Shown: positions 9,886 through 21,456, counted from the first letter of the stretch. The stretch: 64,000 nt of DNA from Acetobacter lovaniensis (GCF_014207635.1 NZ_JACHIE010000006.1:1-64000), one strand, 5' to 3'. Numbers and translations: made by a program. The notes: generated from the letters alone by a model not told the origin.

Positions 9886-11034
9886 TTACAGGTCCGCGCG
9901 TGGTGCCTGAGGGCAGTCCGTTGGTGTCGCAGGCTTGCTGGCCAGCATGGAATCGGTTTCGGGCGGGTGGATAAGCCCCAGAGCATACCCCTCCATCTGG
10001 GCATTCAGTTCCGCACCCATCAGCACCACCCATGCGGTGACAAAAAACCACATCATGATGGCGATAAACGCGCCCAGTGGTCCGTAGGTCGCGTTGTAGC
10101 TGGCCAGATGCGCCACGTAGTATGAGAATCCGAGCGAGGCTATGATCCACGTAATGGTGGAGATCAGCGCGCCGGGCAGCACCCAGCGCCATTGCGTACG
10201 CCGCTTGCGGTCCGGGCCAAAACGGTACAGGGCCGACAGGGCCAGTGTTTCAAACGTAAACATGACCACCGGCCCGCTCCATCGCGCCAGGAACTCAATG
10301 GAGCCGGGCGGGGTGGGAATATGCAGGATGGCGGGCAGCGCTAAAAACAGCGGCATGGCCACCAGCAGGGCCAGCGTGAGCACAGCGCCCAGAATGCCAG
10401 ACAGGGTCATGGCGAAGGCGGTAGCCTGAAAGACCAGAAAATTCCGGTTCTCGCGCGTGTTGTAGGCGATATTCAGGGCAGACAGGATGGAACGCGTGGC
10501 AGCCGATGCCGACCACAGCGCAACCGAGAGCGAGATGATCAGGTTGACGGTCAGGGAGGACGGCGGCTCGGCCACCAGTGTCTGCACCCGGTCATAGAGC
10601 AGGTTGAAGGCGCTGGGGGGCAGCAGGTTGCGCAGGATATCCATCTGCGGGGCTACGGTCTGCACGTCGAACACCAGCCCGTAAATGGAGATCATGGCGC
10701 TAATGGCGGGGAACATCGAGAGGGTGGTATAGAACGCGCACCCCGCAGCCACCAGAGTTGTTGGCCCGAACACAAGGTTCTTGACCGTGTTGGAGAGAAT
10801 GGTCCGCCAGTCCCCGCGGCTCATGACCCAGGGGCTTGCAAAGCGCAGCCTGGCGACCTGAGTGGGTGTATCGTGCCCGGTACGACGGGGGAGCGGGGAA
10901 CGGTCCGACTGCCAGAGAGCCTGCATGAATCCAGAAAAATCCTTGATCTGTGGTCTGGCCCGATTGCGGTATCGGGCGCTCCACGTGCGCACCATGGATT
11001 CGGCCAGCGGGGGGCCGGTTGTGGAGTCTGGCAA
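9886..11034 (-). CDS. YihY/BrkB-family inner membrane protein
   Basis: The 382-residue protein has six predicted helices and the YihY/virulence factor BrkB family marks: VAAGCAFYTTLSMFPA near the first helix, a long periplasmic segment with PPSAFNLLYDRVQTL, SALNIAYNTRENRNF, and the C-terminal YVAHLASYNATYGPLGAFIAIM. The family was once called RNase BN, which was wrong; its role is not settled. The frame opens with TTG at 11034; an ATG at 10995 is an equally plausible start giving 369 residues. Neither has a good ribosome binding site. Confidence 0.9.
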   Translation of the reverse strand: MPDSTTGPPLAESMVRTWSARYRNRARPQIKDFSGFMQALWQSDRSPLPRRTGHDTPTQVARLRFASPWVMSRGDWRTILSNTVKNLVFGPTTLVAAGCAFYTTLSMFPAISAMISIYGLVFDVQTVAPQMDILRNLLPPSAFNLLYDRVQTLVAEPPSSLTVNLIISLSVALWSASAATRSILSALNIAYNTRENRNFLVFQATAFAMTLSGILGAVLTLALLVAMPLFLALPAILHIPTPPGSIEFLARWSGPVVMFTFETLALSALYRFGPDRKRRTQWRWVLPGALISTITWIIASLGFSYYVAHLASYNATYGPLGAFIAIMMWFFVTAWVVLMGAELNAQMEGYALGLIHPPETDSMLASKPATPTDCPQAPRADL

Positions 11035-11380
11035 GGTTTACTTCACAATGGGGCGCACTAAAGATTTTGCGTGAAAAAGCAGGAGAAAAGCGTGAAGCAA
11101 CCGTAATGTTTCCAAGTCTTATCGGGGGTTGGGGGGGTATGCCAAGTTTTTTTGTTTTGTCTGGATTTTTTACTTGCGCTTGTGTCGGTTTGGCCGCATA
11201 TGCACGCCCCTACGCAGCAACGCACGTGCCACTGGCCCTCTGAGGTTACGCAACGACGTCAAGCGTTCTGGCTAATCCGGGCCTCTTTGCAGGTCTGCCT
11301 TTCGCTGGTCCGTTAGACCGTTTCGCAACGTCCTTCTCCGCTGTGCAGGCGGGGGAGCCTGATACTGGGGGAGTGGGGAC
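11035..11380. other. 346-base leader/promoter region between the YihY gene and ornithine decarboxylase
   Basis: No convincing gene is seen. It holds T-rich promoter-like sequence (11140-11175). The last 140 bases before the decarboxylase can form small hairpins, for example GGTC/GACC around 11309-11321. Alphaproteobacterial ornithine decarboxylase genes often carry a structured speF leader RNA, which could be present here but could not be confirmed by eye. Confidence 0.4.
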
Positions 11381-12511
11381 ATGAATCCCAAAATCACCCG
11401 TTTTCTTGCCGAACAAACACCGGCAACGCCCTGCCTTGTCGTCGATGTTGACCAGGTGGAAGCCCGTTATCGCGCGCTGGGCAAGGCCCTGCCGCTCGCG
11501 CGCATTTACTATGCCGTCAAGGCCAACCCGGCCATGCCGATCCTGACCCGTCTGGTCGGGCTTGGCTCCTGCTTTGACGCCGCATCCTGGGAGGAAGTCT
11601 CCCTCTGTCTTGAGGCAGGGGCGCACCCTGAGGATATCTCCTTTGGCAACACGGTTAAAAAAGTGTCGGCCATTCAGGCAGCCTACAGGGCTGGCGTGCG
11701 CATGTTCGTGTTCGACTGCCGCGAAGAGCTGGAAAAAATTGCCCAGCACGCACCGGGCAGCCGCGTGTACTGCCGCCTGCTGGTGGACAATTATGATGCG
11801 GAATGGCCGCTCTCACGCAAGTTTGGCACCACGGTCGAATCTGCACGGGATCTGATGCTTGAGGCCCGCGCGCTGGGGCTGGACCCGTATGGTCTGTCCT
11901 TCCATGTCGGGTCGCAGCAGCTTTCGGCCGAGGCTTACGAAGCCGCGATTGCCCGCGTAGCCAGCCTGTTTACGGACCTGAGCGATGCCGGGCTGGACCT
12001 GCGCATGATCAACCTCGGTGGGGGCTTCCCCATCCGTTACCGCGAGGATGTGCCCGAGATCGACCATTTTGCCGGGGCGATCTGCCGCGCCATGACCGAG
12101 CATTTTGGCAATGCGCTGCCCGAAATGCTGGTCGAGCCGGGCCGCTTCATTGTGGGCGAGGCAGGCGTTGTGCATACCGAGGTCGTGCTGGTGAGCGCAC
12201 GCGGTCGGCAGGACGGGCCACGCTGGGTGTATCTGGACATCGGGCGTTTTGGTGGTCTGGCGGAAACGGAGGGCGAATCCATCCGCTACGCCATTCGCAC
12301 CGCGCGTGATGGCTCCCCCACGGGGCCGGTGGCGCTGGCGGGCCCAACCTGCGACGGGGCGGATATCCTGTACGAAAAAAGCCATTACGACCTGCCGCTG
12401 GACCTGCGCTCGGGCGAACAGATCGACCTGCTGGGGACGGGGGCTTACGTTTCCACCTACTGCTCGACCCGCTTCAACGGCTTTGCGCCCCTGAGCGAGT
12501 ATTACATCTGA
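11381..12511 (+). CDS. Ornithine decarboxylase, fold type III PLP enzyme
   Basis: The enzyme makes putrescine from ornithine. The 376-residue protein belongs to the eukaryote-like (alanine racemase-fold) decarboxylases: PLP lysine Lys47 in YYAVKANP, HVGSQ and GGGFP for cofactor binding, EPGRFIVGEAG, and the active-site Cys in GPTCDGADILYEK. Length and motifs fit the short alphaproteobacterial ODC or lysine/ornithine decarboxylase; the preference between ornithine and lysine is not certain. It is monocistronic with a strong terminator. Confidence 0.92.
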   Translation: MNPKITRFLAEQTPATPCLVVDVDQVEARYRALGKALPLARIYYAVKANPAMPILTRLVGLGSCFDAASWEEVSLCLEAGAHPEDISFGNTVKKVSAIQAAYRAGVRMFVFDCREELEKIAQHAPGSRVYCRLLVDNYDAEWPLSRKFGTTVESARDLMLEARALGLDPYGLSFHVGSQQLSAEAYEAAIARVASLFTDLSDAGLDLRMINLGGGFPIRYREDVPEIDHFAGAICRAMTEHFGNALPEMLVEPGRFIVGEAGVVHTEVVLVSARGRQDGPRWVYLDIGRFGGLAETEGESIRYAIRTARDGSPTGPVALAGPTCDGADILYEKSHYDLPLDLRSGEQIDLLGTGAYVSTYCSTRFNGFAPLSEYYI

Positions 12512-12547
12512 GCACACGCCTTACGGGGTGCTCTGCTAGTGGTTTTT

Positions 12548-12596
12548 CCCTTCCTCCGCCGGGCTGTGCTGGCCCGGTGGAGGAAGGGTTTTTCTT
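12548..12596 (+). terminator. Rho-independent terminator of ornithine decarboxylase
   Basis: A 16-base stem (CCCTTCCTCCGCCGGG with one mismatch in its partner) and a T run lie 37 bases after the stop codon. Confidence 0.92.
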
Positions 12597-12729
12597 TTCT
12601 GCCCGGCCTCACCCTCACCGTAAAGGCAGCCCTGTATTGTGCGTGCAGCCCTTTGCAGATGCTCCGATGCGCTTCAACATTGTCCCGGATACAGGCTCAT
12701 GATCAGGGGTCTGGATAAAGGGAGTTATC

Positions 12730-13470
12730 ATGACACGAATGGGTATGCTGCTGGGTACGGTTCTGGTGGCAACAACTGTTGCAACACCTTTGTATGCACA
12801 GCAGGCGCAGTCTGGTGCCGCAGCGTCCAGCACGATCGCACAGTCCGCCGCCACGCAGGACTTCAGCCGTCTTTCCGATGATGGCAGCATGGCGTTCGAA
12901 TATCTGACCCTCGCACGGAGCGCCATTTTTGATGGTGATCTGGCCGGGGCCAAGGCGCTTATCGCCAATGCCCAGCAGGCACTGACCACGGCCCGCTCGG
13001 ACAATACCGCCTTCCAGAAGGCCGCCGCCGAACTGATGCCGAGCAAAACCGGCCAGTCCCGCCCCCGTTCCGCTGCGCCCACAACGCAGCAGGTGGCATG
13101 GCTCCCCATTGATGGGGAACTGGTCCTGAACGCCAATACAGAAGAAACACCGGAAAAAACCGCCGTTGTGGCCGCTGCCAACCGGCACCTCAAATCCGGC
13201 AACCCCGCCCGTGCGGCTGAAGTGCTGCGCGTGACCAGCGTGGATGCGGATTATGTGATTGCCGCCGTGCCGCTGGAGCAGGTGACGCAGGACGTGGCCC
13301 GTGCCGCCAAGCTGATTGGCAAAGACCCCTACAAGGCCAGCGAAGCCCTGCGTGATGCGCAGGAAGCCGTGCGTTATGCCTCGGTGGATATTCAGGCCGT
13401 GTCCAACCCGGCAACAAACGCCAAGGCCGCACCGGCCCCGGCAGCCCCGGCGGCTGCTCCGGCAAAATAA
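12730..13470 (+). CDS. YfdX-family periplasmic protein
   Basis: The 246-residue protein has a signal peptide (ATPLYA cleavage), a helical region with the YfdX pattern (SMAFEYLTLARSAIFDGD and AKALIANAQQALTTA), then a second helical repeat (RAAEVLRVTSVDADYVIAAV) and a low-complexity Ala/Pro tail. In enterobacteria YfdX is encoded with acid-induced oxalate-decarboxylation genes and has been tied to acid or drug stress. In an acetic acid bacterium an acid-stress role is a natural inference but unproven. GGGAG lies 6 bases before the ATG. The gene stands alone with a terminator behind it. Confidence 0.78.
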   Translation: MTRMGMLLGTVLVATTVATPLYAQQAQSGAAASSTIAQSAATQDFSRLSDDGSMAFEYLTLARSAIFDGDLAGAKALIANAQQALTTARSDNTAFQKAAAELMPSKTGQSRPRSAAPTTQQVAWLPIDGELVLNANTEETPEKTAVVAAANRHLKSGNPARAAEVLRVTSVDADYVIAAVPLEQVTQDVARAAKLIGKDPYKASEALRDAQEAVRYASVDIQAVSNPATNAKAAPAPAAPAAAPAK

Positions 13471-13504
13471 GCAGACAGGCCAGTCCGCTTTGCCGGACGG
13501 GTTC

Positions 13505-13547
13505 AAAAAAAGGGGGGAGGCCACACAATGGTCGCCCCTCTTTTTTT
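13505..13547. terminator. Bidirectional terminator between yfdX-like gene and ccmB
   Basis: Seven A, a G-rich arm, then its complement and seven T form a stem of about 13 bp with one G-T pair. It lies between convergent genes. Confidence 0.9.
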
Positions 13548-13557
13548 ATAGTGTGGC

Positions 13558-14226
13558 TTACTCCGCTGCTGCGCGTAATCCGGCCCCAGCGGCGAGGGGG
13601 CAGAGCGGGAGCGTGCCTGCGACAAATGCCCCCAGCAGTTCAAGGTCTGGCTGCCAGGGCAGGCCGTTGGAGGCCGCGTCTATGGCAGCCGCGCCAAAAA
13701 TAAGGGCGGGTGTAGCCAGAGGCAGGGTCAGCAGGGGGAGCAGCACGCCACCCCGCCGCGCACCCAGCACAATGGATGCGCCCATCCCCCCGATAAGCGA
13801 GAGCACGACAGACCCCAAAAACAGCCCCCCCAGCAGCACCGGCAGGGCGGAGGAGGGCAGCCCCAGCATGACCGCAAGCGGAACCGCGGCCAGCAGCAGC
13901 GGTACGCCGGTTGTCAGCCAGTGGGCGGTTATTTTGGCCAGTGCCACCAGTGCGGGCGGCAGGCCAAGCAGGAGCAACTGGTCCAGAGAGCCATCTTCCA
14001 GCTCCGCGCCAAACAGGCGGTCCAGCGGCAAAAGGGCAGCCAGCAGGGCGCATACCCAGATAATGCCCGGTGCCATATGGCGCAAAAGCTCGGGCGATGG
14101 GCCAAGAGCCAGTGGGAACAGTGTTGCCGTCACTACAAAAAACAGCACGGCCCCCAGCGTGTCCGCCCCGTGGCGCAGGGCCAGCCGCAGGTCCCGCATG
14201 ACAATGCCCCAGAACAGCCGGTTCAT
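13558..14226 (-). CDS. ccmB: Haem exporter permease CcmB (cytochrome c maturation)
   Basis: The 222-residue membrane protein has six helices and CcmB marks: RDLRLALRHGADTLGAVLFFV at the start, LDRLFGAELEDGSLDQLLLLGLPP in the cytoplasmic loop, and PLLTLPLATPALIFGA near the C-terminus. CcmB with CcmA and CcmC forms the ABC complex that frees holo-CcmE for cytochrome c assembly. Its ATG overlaps the ccmA stop by four bases. ccmC, ccmD and ccmE are not adjacent, so the maturation genes are split in this genome. Confidence 0.95.
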   Translation of the reverse strand: MNRLFWGIVMRDLRLALRHGADTLGAVLFFVVTATLFPLALGPSPELLRHMAPGIIWVCALLAALLPLDRLFGAELEDGSLDQLLLLGLPPALVALAKITAHWLTTGVPLLLAAVPLAVMLGLPSSALPVLLGGLFLGSVVLSLIGGMGASIVLGARRGGVLLPLLTLPLATPALIFGAAAIDAASNGLPWQPDLELLGAFVAGTLPLCPLAAGAGLRAAAE

Positions 14227-14921
14227 GCGTAGTCTCCCTCAAACGTGCCAAAGGGGCGGGGGTCGGTAGCACCGGGCAGGTCCAGCGCGCAGGTGTTGTC
14301 CAGCGGCAGGGGAACATGGGTTGTGGCGATCAGGATTCCGCCGCGCGCACGGTGGGCCGCCATGGCGCGGCCCAGCAGGGTTATGGCGGCCGAATCCAGC
14401 CCCAGACTCGGCTCGTCCAGCAGCCAGAGCGGTGCCTGTGCGAGCAGAACGCGGGCAAGGGCGGTGCGGCGCTTCTGCCCGGCAGAAAGCAGGCGGGCAG
14501 GCAGGTCGGCCAGTGCGCGCAGGTCCATGGCCTCCAGTGCATCGCTCAGGTCTGCGCCGGGGCGGGTGAACAGGTGCAGGTTTTCGCTCACGCTCAGGCC
14601 GGGTTTTAGCGCGTCCTGATGGCCAATATAGGCCACGCGCTCCGCATGGGCGGCGCGGTCATCAAAAATGGACTGGCCATTCCATGTCAGTTGCCCCGAA
14701 TCCGGTTTGCGCAGCCCGGCCAGCACACGCAGCAGGGTGGATTTGCCCGCGCCGTTGGGGCCGGTCAGCAGCATGGCGTCCCCCGCATGCAGGGTCAGGC
14801 TTACGCCGTCGAGCACCAGACGGTCCCCGCGAAACACGCACAGGGAGTCCGCCTCCAGCACCGTGCCGGTGGGGGTGGGGGGGCCAGATGGAGCGCTGGC
14901 ACGGGGTTCAGACTGGCTCAC
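14223..14921 (-). CDS. ccmA: Haem exporter ATP-binding protein CcmA
   Basis: This ABC ATPase partners CcmB. It shows Walker A GPNGAGKST, an LSAGQKRR signature in place of LSGGQ, Walker B LWLLDEPSLGLD and the H-loop TTHVP. The LSAGQ variant is typical of CcmA. The start is uncertain: GTG at 14921 (AAGGAG 13 bases upstream) gives 232 residues; the frame remains open to a GTG at 14993. Its product energises the CcmABC complex at the inner membrane. Confidence 0.93.
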   Translation of the reverse strand: MSQSEPRASAPSGPPTPTGTVLEADSLCVFRGDRLVLDGVSLTLHAGDAMLLTGPNGAGKSTLLRVLAGLRKPDSGQLTWNGQSIFDDRAAHAERVAYIGHQDALKPGLSVSENLHLFTRPGADLSDALEAMDLRALADLPARLLSAGQKRRTALARVLLAQAPLWLLDEPSLGLDSAAITLLGRAMAAHRARGGILIATTHVPLPLDNTCALDLPGATDPRPFGTFEGDYA

Positions 14922-14957
14922 GGAGATGGGACTTCTCCTTTTTGTTACCGTAATAAC

Positions 14958-15015
14958 ACAATAAAGCGGGAGTGCTCGCGCGGTCGTGGTCACTCTCCCG
15001 CTTGTGCCTTTTATT
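14958..15015. repeat. Imperfect inverted repeat between ccmA and acnA
   Basis: AAGCGGGAGTG (14964-14974) pairs with CACTCTCCCGCTT (14991-15003), with a 2-base bulge and a 16-base loop. Flanking A/T bases extend the stem. It lies in the divergent promoter region and could be an operator or leader structure. Confidence 0.5.
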
Positions 15016-15162
15016 AGTGCCGGTATGTTCTAGCCCCAACGGGATATCAAGCCGGTTGTCCGAAGAGCGGACACGCACGCAACGCCGTGCGGAACAATAC
15101 GGAACACAACGGTGTCCTGAACGCATCACCAGCCATCGGCTGTGATCGGGGAGAAAGCGACG

Positions 15163-17856
<2,694 letters not shown>

Positions 17857-17887
17857 GAACCTATCCGTTCAAGGTGAACGTCTTAAT

Positions 17888-17920
17888 GCCGGCCCGGTGC
17901 AAACCGGGTCGGCTTTTTCT
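17888..17920 (+). terminator. Terminator of acnA abutting the next start codon
   Basis: An 11-bp GC stem (GCCGGCCCGGT with ACCGGGTCGGC, one G-T pair) with a GCAA tetraloop is followed by TTTTTCT and then directly by the ATG of the ABC ATPase gene. Confidence 0.85.
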
Positions 17921-18682
17921 ATGAATGACCCCGTGGTTCTGAGTGCGGAACGGTTGCACAAGGACTTTGGCGAAGGGGAAGTCCTGTGTGGCGTATCCAT
18001 GCAGGTTCGCAAGGGGGAGCTGGTGTCCATCATCGGTCCTTCGGGTTGCGGCAAATCCACCTTTCTGCGGTGTCTCAATTTTCTGGAAATACCCGACCGT
18101 GGCACGGTAACGGCCATGGGGGTGACCATTGCGCGCAATGGCGGCCCGTGGCGTAGCGCGGATGAGCATATGGCCCATCGGCTGCGGACCCATGTGGGCA
18201 TGGTGTTCCAGAGTTTTAATCTGTTTCCGCACCTGAGCGTGCTGGATAATGTGATGCTGGCTCCCCGTGTAGTCAAAGGCGGTAATGCCGAAGCCGACCG
18301 GGAAGAGGCCATGGCCCTGCTGGAAAAAGTGGGGCTGGACAAGGTGGCGCAGCGTTACCCTGTTTCGCTCTCTGGCGGTCAGCAGCAGCGTGCGGCCATT
18401 GCCCGCGCTCTGGCCATGCGGCCCGAGATCATGCTGTACGACGAACCCACCTCCGCTCTGGACCCCATTGTGGCCGAGGAGGTGCTTAACGTCATGCGCA
18501 CACTCGATGATGAGGGCATGACCCAGATTATCGTGACCCATGACATGCGCTTTGCCGAAGTCGCGTCCGATACGGTGGTGTACATGGACGGCGGGCATGT
18601 GATTGAGGCCGGTCCGCCAGAAGTCCTGTGCGTGAACCCCGAACATGAACAGACCCGCCGCTTTATGAGGACCGTCCTGTGA
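17921..18682 (+). CDS. Polar amino acid ABC transporter, ATP-binding subunit (GlnQ-like)
   Basis: From ATG 17921 the protein has 253 residues. Motifs are Walker [11 protein letters not shown]-loop VFQSFNLFPHL, signature LSGGQQQR, Walker [14 protein letters not shown] and H-loop VTHDM, all typical of the PAAT family that imports Gln, Glu, Arg or His. It overlaps the downstream permease gene by one base (TGATG), so the two form an operon. There is no clear ribosome binding site: the preceding bases belong to the acnA terminator. A GTG at 17897 in the same frame sits inside that hairpin. Confidence 0.94.
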   Translation: MNDPVVLSAERLHKDFGEGEVLCGVSMQVRKGELVSIIGPSGCGKSTFLRCLNFLEIPDRGTVTAMGVTIARNGGPWRSADEHMAHRLRTHVGMVFQSFNLFPHLSVLDNVMLAPRVVKGGNAEADREEAMALLEKVGLDKVAQRYPVSLSGGQQQRAAIARALAMRPEIMLYDEPTSALDPIVAEEVLNVMRTLDDEGMTQIIVTHDMRFAEVASDTVVYMDGGHVIEAGPPEVLCVNPEHEQTRRFMRTVL

Positions 18683-20241
18683 TGAAGACCGCACAGCCCC
18701 GCCCTCGCCGCCTGCTGGGTGTCCTGTCTAGCCTGTTTGCAGCGCTGCTGGTGCTGGCAGCCGCCCCCGGCGCAGCCCCGGCCGCCCATGCGCAGAGCAG
18801 GCCGTTCCACTGGGCCGCCGATTCCTCGGCCGATGTGCCCTACACGTTCCATGACCTCAAAGACCAGAGCAAGCTGACGGGCTTTGAATATGACCTGATG
18901 CAGGAACTCAGCCGCCATATGGGCGCGCCGCTGGACTTCATCAACAACGACTGGGACGGGCTTATTCCCGGCCTGCAACGTGGCCTGTACGACATGGTCA
19001 TCTGCGGGATCGAGATGACCGATGAACACGCTGAAGGCATTGACTTCAGCATCCCCTATTACGTGACCTCCGAACGGCTGGTGGTGCGCCGCAAGGGCAG
19101 GCAGTTCACCACACTGGCGGACCTTGAAGGGCATAAGGTTGGTACGATCAAGGATACGCAGGCCGAGCGTATGCTGACCAACAACACCAAAATATCCCTG
19201 AGCACCTATGACGAAGAAACAGATGCCTTCATGGATCTGGTCAATGGGCGCACGGATGCCATCCTGATCGACGGCCCCATTGCCAAATATTATGGGGACA
19301 CCAACCCCGCCCTGCATATTGTGGGCGAGCCCATCGGCCGGGTGCAGTACGGTATTGCCTTTGCCAAGGGCAAGAACACGGAACTGCGCGAGCGGGTGAA
19401 CGCAGCACTACTGGCCATGCAGCAGGATGGCAGCCTGCACCATATTCTGGTGCGCTGGGACCTGTGGACGCCAGAAATGGCGCAGCTCACCAACGACCAC
19501 ACCCAGCCCAACGTAACCCCTGCGGCATGGAACAACTATGTGGCCGAGTTGCAGGGCAAGGGCGGGTTGCGCGTCAAGCTTGAGCGTTATGCCGGTTTTG
19601 TGCCTCAACTCGTCAAGGCGGCAGGGCTGACCCTGCTGGTCTCTCTCTGCGCCATGGTTGTTGCGGTTGCACTGGGGCTCGGGCTTGCGCTGCTGCGCCT
19701 GTATGGTCCGCGCCCGCTGGCATGGTTTGCCACAACCTATGTGGAACTCGTGCGTGGCACGCCGCTGCTTATACAGGTGCTGTTCATTTTTTATGGCCTG
19801 CCTGAATTTGGCATCAGCATGTCTCCCTTTGTGGCTGGTGTGGTCAGCCTTGGGCTGAACTACGCGGCGTATGAGGCGGAAAACTACCGGGCCGGTCTGC
19901 AATCCGTGGCCCATGGGCAGATGGAAGCAGCCCTTGCCCTGAACATGACCCACCCGCAGGCCCTGCGTTATGTGCTGGTGCCGCAGGCGTTCAGGCTGGT
20001 CATGCCGGTCATGACCAACGACTTTATTTCCCTGCTCAAGGATTCGTCTCTGGTCAGTGTGATCACCCTGACAGAACTGACACAGACCTATATCCGCCTG
20101 TCCTCTGCCTATTTTGACTATTTTGGCACGGGGCTGATGGTCGGTGCCGCCTACCTGCTGCTGGGTCTGCCCTTTGTGCGTCTGGCGCGTCTGGCGGAAA
20201 AACGCCTTGCCATGCCGCATACCCGCCACCGTCAGGGGTAA
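18682..20241 (+). CDS. Fused amino acid-binding protein and ABC permease
   Basis: The 519-residue protein joins two parts usually made separately. Residues 1-38 are a signal peptide (ending PAAHAQS). Residues 39-265 are a periplasmic solute-binding domain (LTGFEYDLMQELSRHMGAPLDF, GLYDMVICGIEMTDEHAEGIDFSIPYY split over its two lobes). From about 305 on there is a His/Glu/Gln-family permease domain with the EAA loop (EAALALNMTHPQALRYVLVPQA). Such fusions are known for glutamine and arginine importers (GlnP-like). With the preceding ATPase it makes a complete importer. The substrate is not determined. Confidence 0.92.
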   Translation: MKTAQPRPRRLLGVLSSLFAALLVLAAAPGAAPAAHAQSRPFHWAADSSADVPYTFHDLKDQSKLTGFEYDLMQELSRHMGAPLDFINNDWDGLIPGLQRGLYDMVICGIEMTDEHAEGIDFSIPYYVTSERLVVRRKGRQFTTLADLEGHKVGTIKDTQAERMLTNNTKISLSTYDEETDAFMDLVNGRTDAILIDGPIAKYYGDTNPALHIVGEPIGRVQYGIAFAKGKNTELRERVNAALLAMQQDGSLHHILVRWDLWTPEMAQLTNDHTQPNVTPAAWNNYVAELQGKGGLRVKLERYAGFVPQLVKAAGLTLLVSLCAMVVAVALGLGLALLRLYGPRPLAWFATTYVELVRGTPLLIQVLFIFYGLPEFGISMSPFVAGVVSLGLNYAAYEAENYRAGLQSVAHGQMEAALALNMTHPQALRYVLVPQAFRLVMPVMTNDFISLLKDSSLVSVITLTELTQTYIRLSSAYFDYFGTGLMVGAAYLLLGLPFVRLARLAEKRLAMPHTRHRQG

Positions 20242-20490
20242 GGGGTTGCGGTCGTGCTCATGACGTGAATGCGTTATGGGCATGGCCGCTTCTTGTTCAG
20301 TCCATGTTGTATCAAACCTGACCTTGCGGCAATAAGGACAGTGATAAGCTCGTAGCCTGACACAGCATGCTGGTTACAGGGCGGGATGGTTTGTGGCCAT
20401 GTTTTCGGCATACTCGGAACTGTCTTGCCTGTTGTTGTCGGCAGCACTGGAGAGGGCTAGCCGCCTACACAGGAAACGGTGCCGACCTCC

Positions 20491-21408
20491 ATGGATCTTC
20501 TTTCCGCACTTCACAGTTTTGTGCGTGTTGCCGCTACAGGCTCATTTTCCGCCGTCTCGCGCGAGACGGGGGTCAGCCAGCCAACAATTTCGCGCCATAT
20601 TGCCTTGCTGGAGGCGCATTACGGCACCACGCTGTTTGCGCGTACCACCCGCAGCCTGACCATGACCGAGGATGGTCGCAGCCTGCTCCCCCATGCCTAT
20701 GAAGTGCTGGAAATACTGGAAACGGCAGAAACCGTTCTGGGCCGCAGGCGTGCTTCGGTTTCCGGTCTTGTGCGGCTGGGCGTGACCACCGCCTTTGGCC
20801 TGTGCCTGACCCGCAGGATGGGCGAACTGCTGGACCGCCACCCCGACCTGTCGGTGGAAGTGGTCATGCGCGACTCGTTTGGAGACCTGGTGGAAGAAGG
20901 GCTGGACCTGGCCGTACGCGTGGGCGAAATTGCCGAAGGCACGCTCATCGCGCGCAAACTGGGGCTGGTGCACAAGTGGCTGGTGGCGTCTCCCGCCTGC
21001 CTGCAACGCCACAACATGCCCGAGCACCCCCGCGCGCTCACCGAATACCCCGGCGTTGTCTATAATTACGGTTCCAGCCGTCTGGACTGGAATTTTGAGC
21101 GGGATGGGGAGGAAAGCGTGATTGTCCCTACCGCCGTGTTTCGCGCCAATAGCAGCGAAGCCGTGATGTATGCGGTGGAAGCGGGCATTGGTGTTGGTCT
21201 GCTCCCCGCTTTTCAGGTGCGGGATGCGGTGGCCAATGGGCGTTTGGTCCGCCTGTTTGCGGACTGGAACATTCCCGGCCTGCCTTTTTACGTCGTGCAT
21301 ACCGGCCCGCGTACCCTGCCACTGCGGACCCGCACGGTTATGGATTTTCTGGTCGAGGTTTCAGCCGACCTGCTGCGCGATGGCGGGGCCTTATCCCCCG
21401 TTCTGTAA
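20491..21408 (+). CDS. LysR-family transcriptional regulator
   Basis: The 305-residue protein has an N-terminal winged helix (LLSALHSFVRVAATGSFSA, then SQPTISRHIALLE as the recognition part) and a C-terminal periplasmic-binding-like effector domain. The layout fits the CrgA/DmlR-like branch of LysR regulators that includes many oxidative-stress and metabolism regulators; the effector is unknown. The ATG at 20491 is preferred; an in-frame GTG at 20479 is possible, with AGGAAA too close to it. It follows the ABC transporter by 249 bases and could control it, but no divergent target is visible. Confidence 0.92.
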   Translation: MDLLSALHSFVRVAATGSFSAVSRETGVSQPTISRHIALLEAHYGTTLFARTTRSLTMTEDGRSLLPHAYEVLEILETAETVLGRRRASVSGLVRLGVTTAFGLCLTRRMGELLDRHPDLSVEVVMRDSFGDLVEEGLDLAVRVGEIAEGTLIARKLGLVHKWLVASPACLQRHNMPEHPRALTEYPGVVYNYGSSRLDWNFERDGEESVIVPTAVFRANSSEAVMYAVEAGIGVGLLPAFQVRDAVANGRLVRLFADWNIPGLPFYVVHTGPRTLPLRTRTVMDFLVEVSADLLRDGGALSPVL

Positions 21409-21420
21409 AGGGACAAAATG

Positions 21421-21452
21421 GGGCAGGCCATGGTCTGTAGTCATGGCCTGCC
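21421..21452. terminator. Hairpin between convergent lysR and the orphan cluster
   Basis: GGGCAGGCCATG and its complement form a 12-bp stem with an 8-base loop. There is no T run, so intrinsic termination may be weak. Confidence 0.5.
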
Positions 21453-21456
21453 CGAC

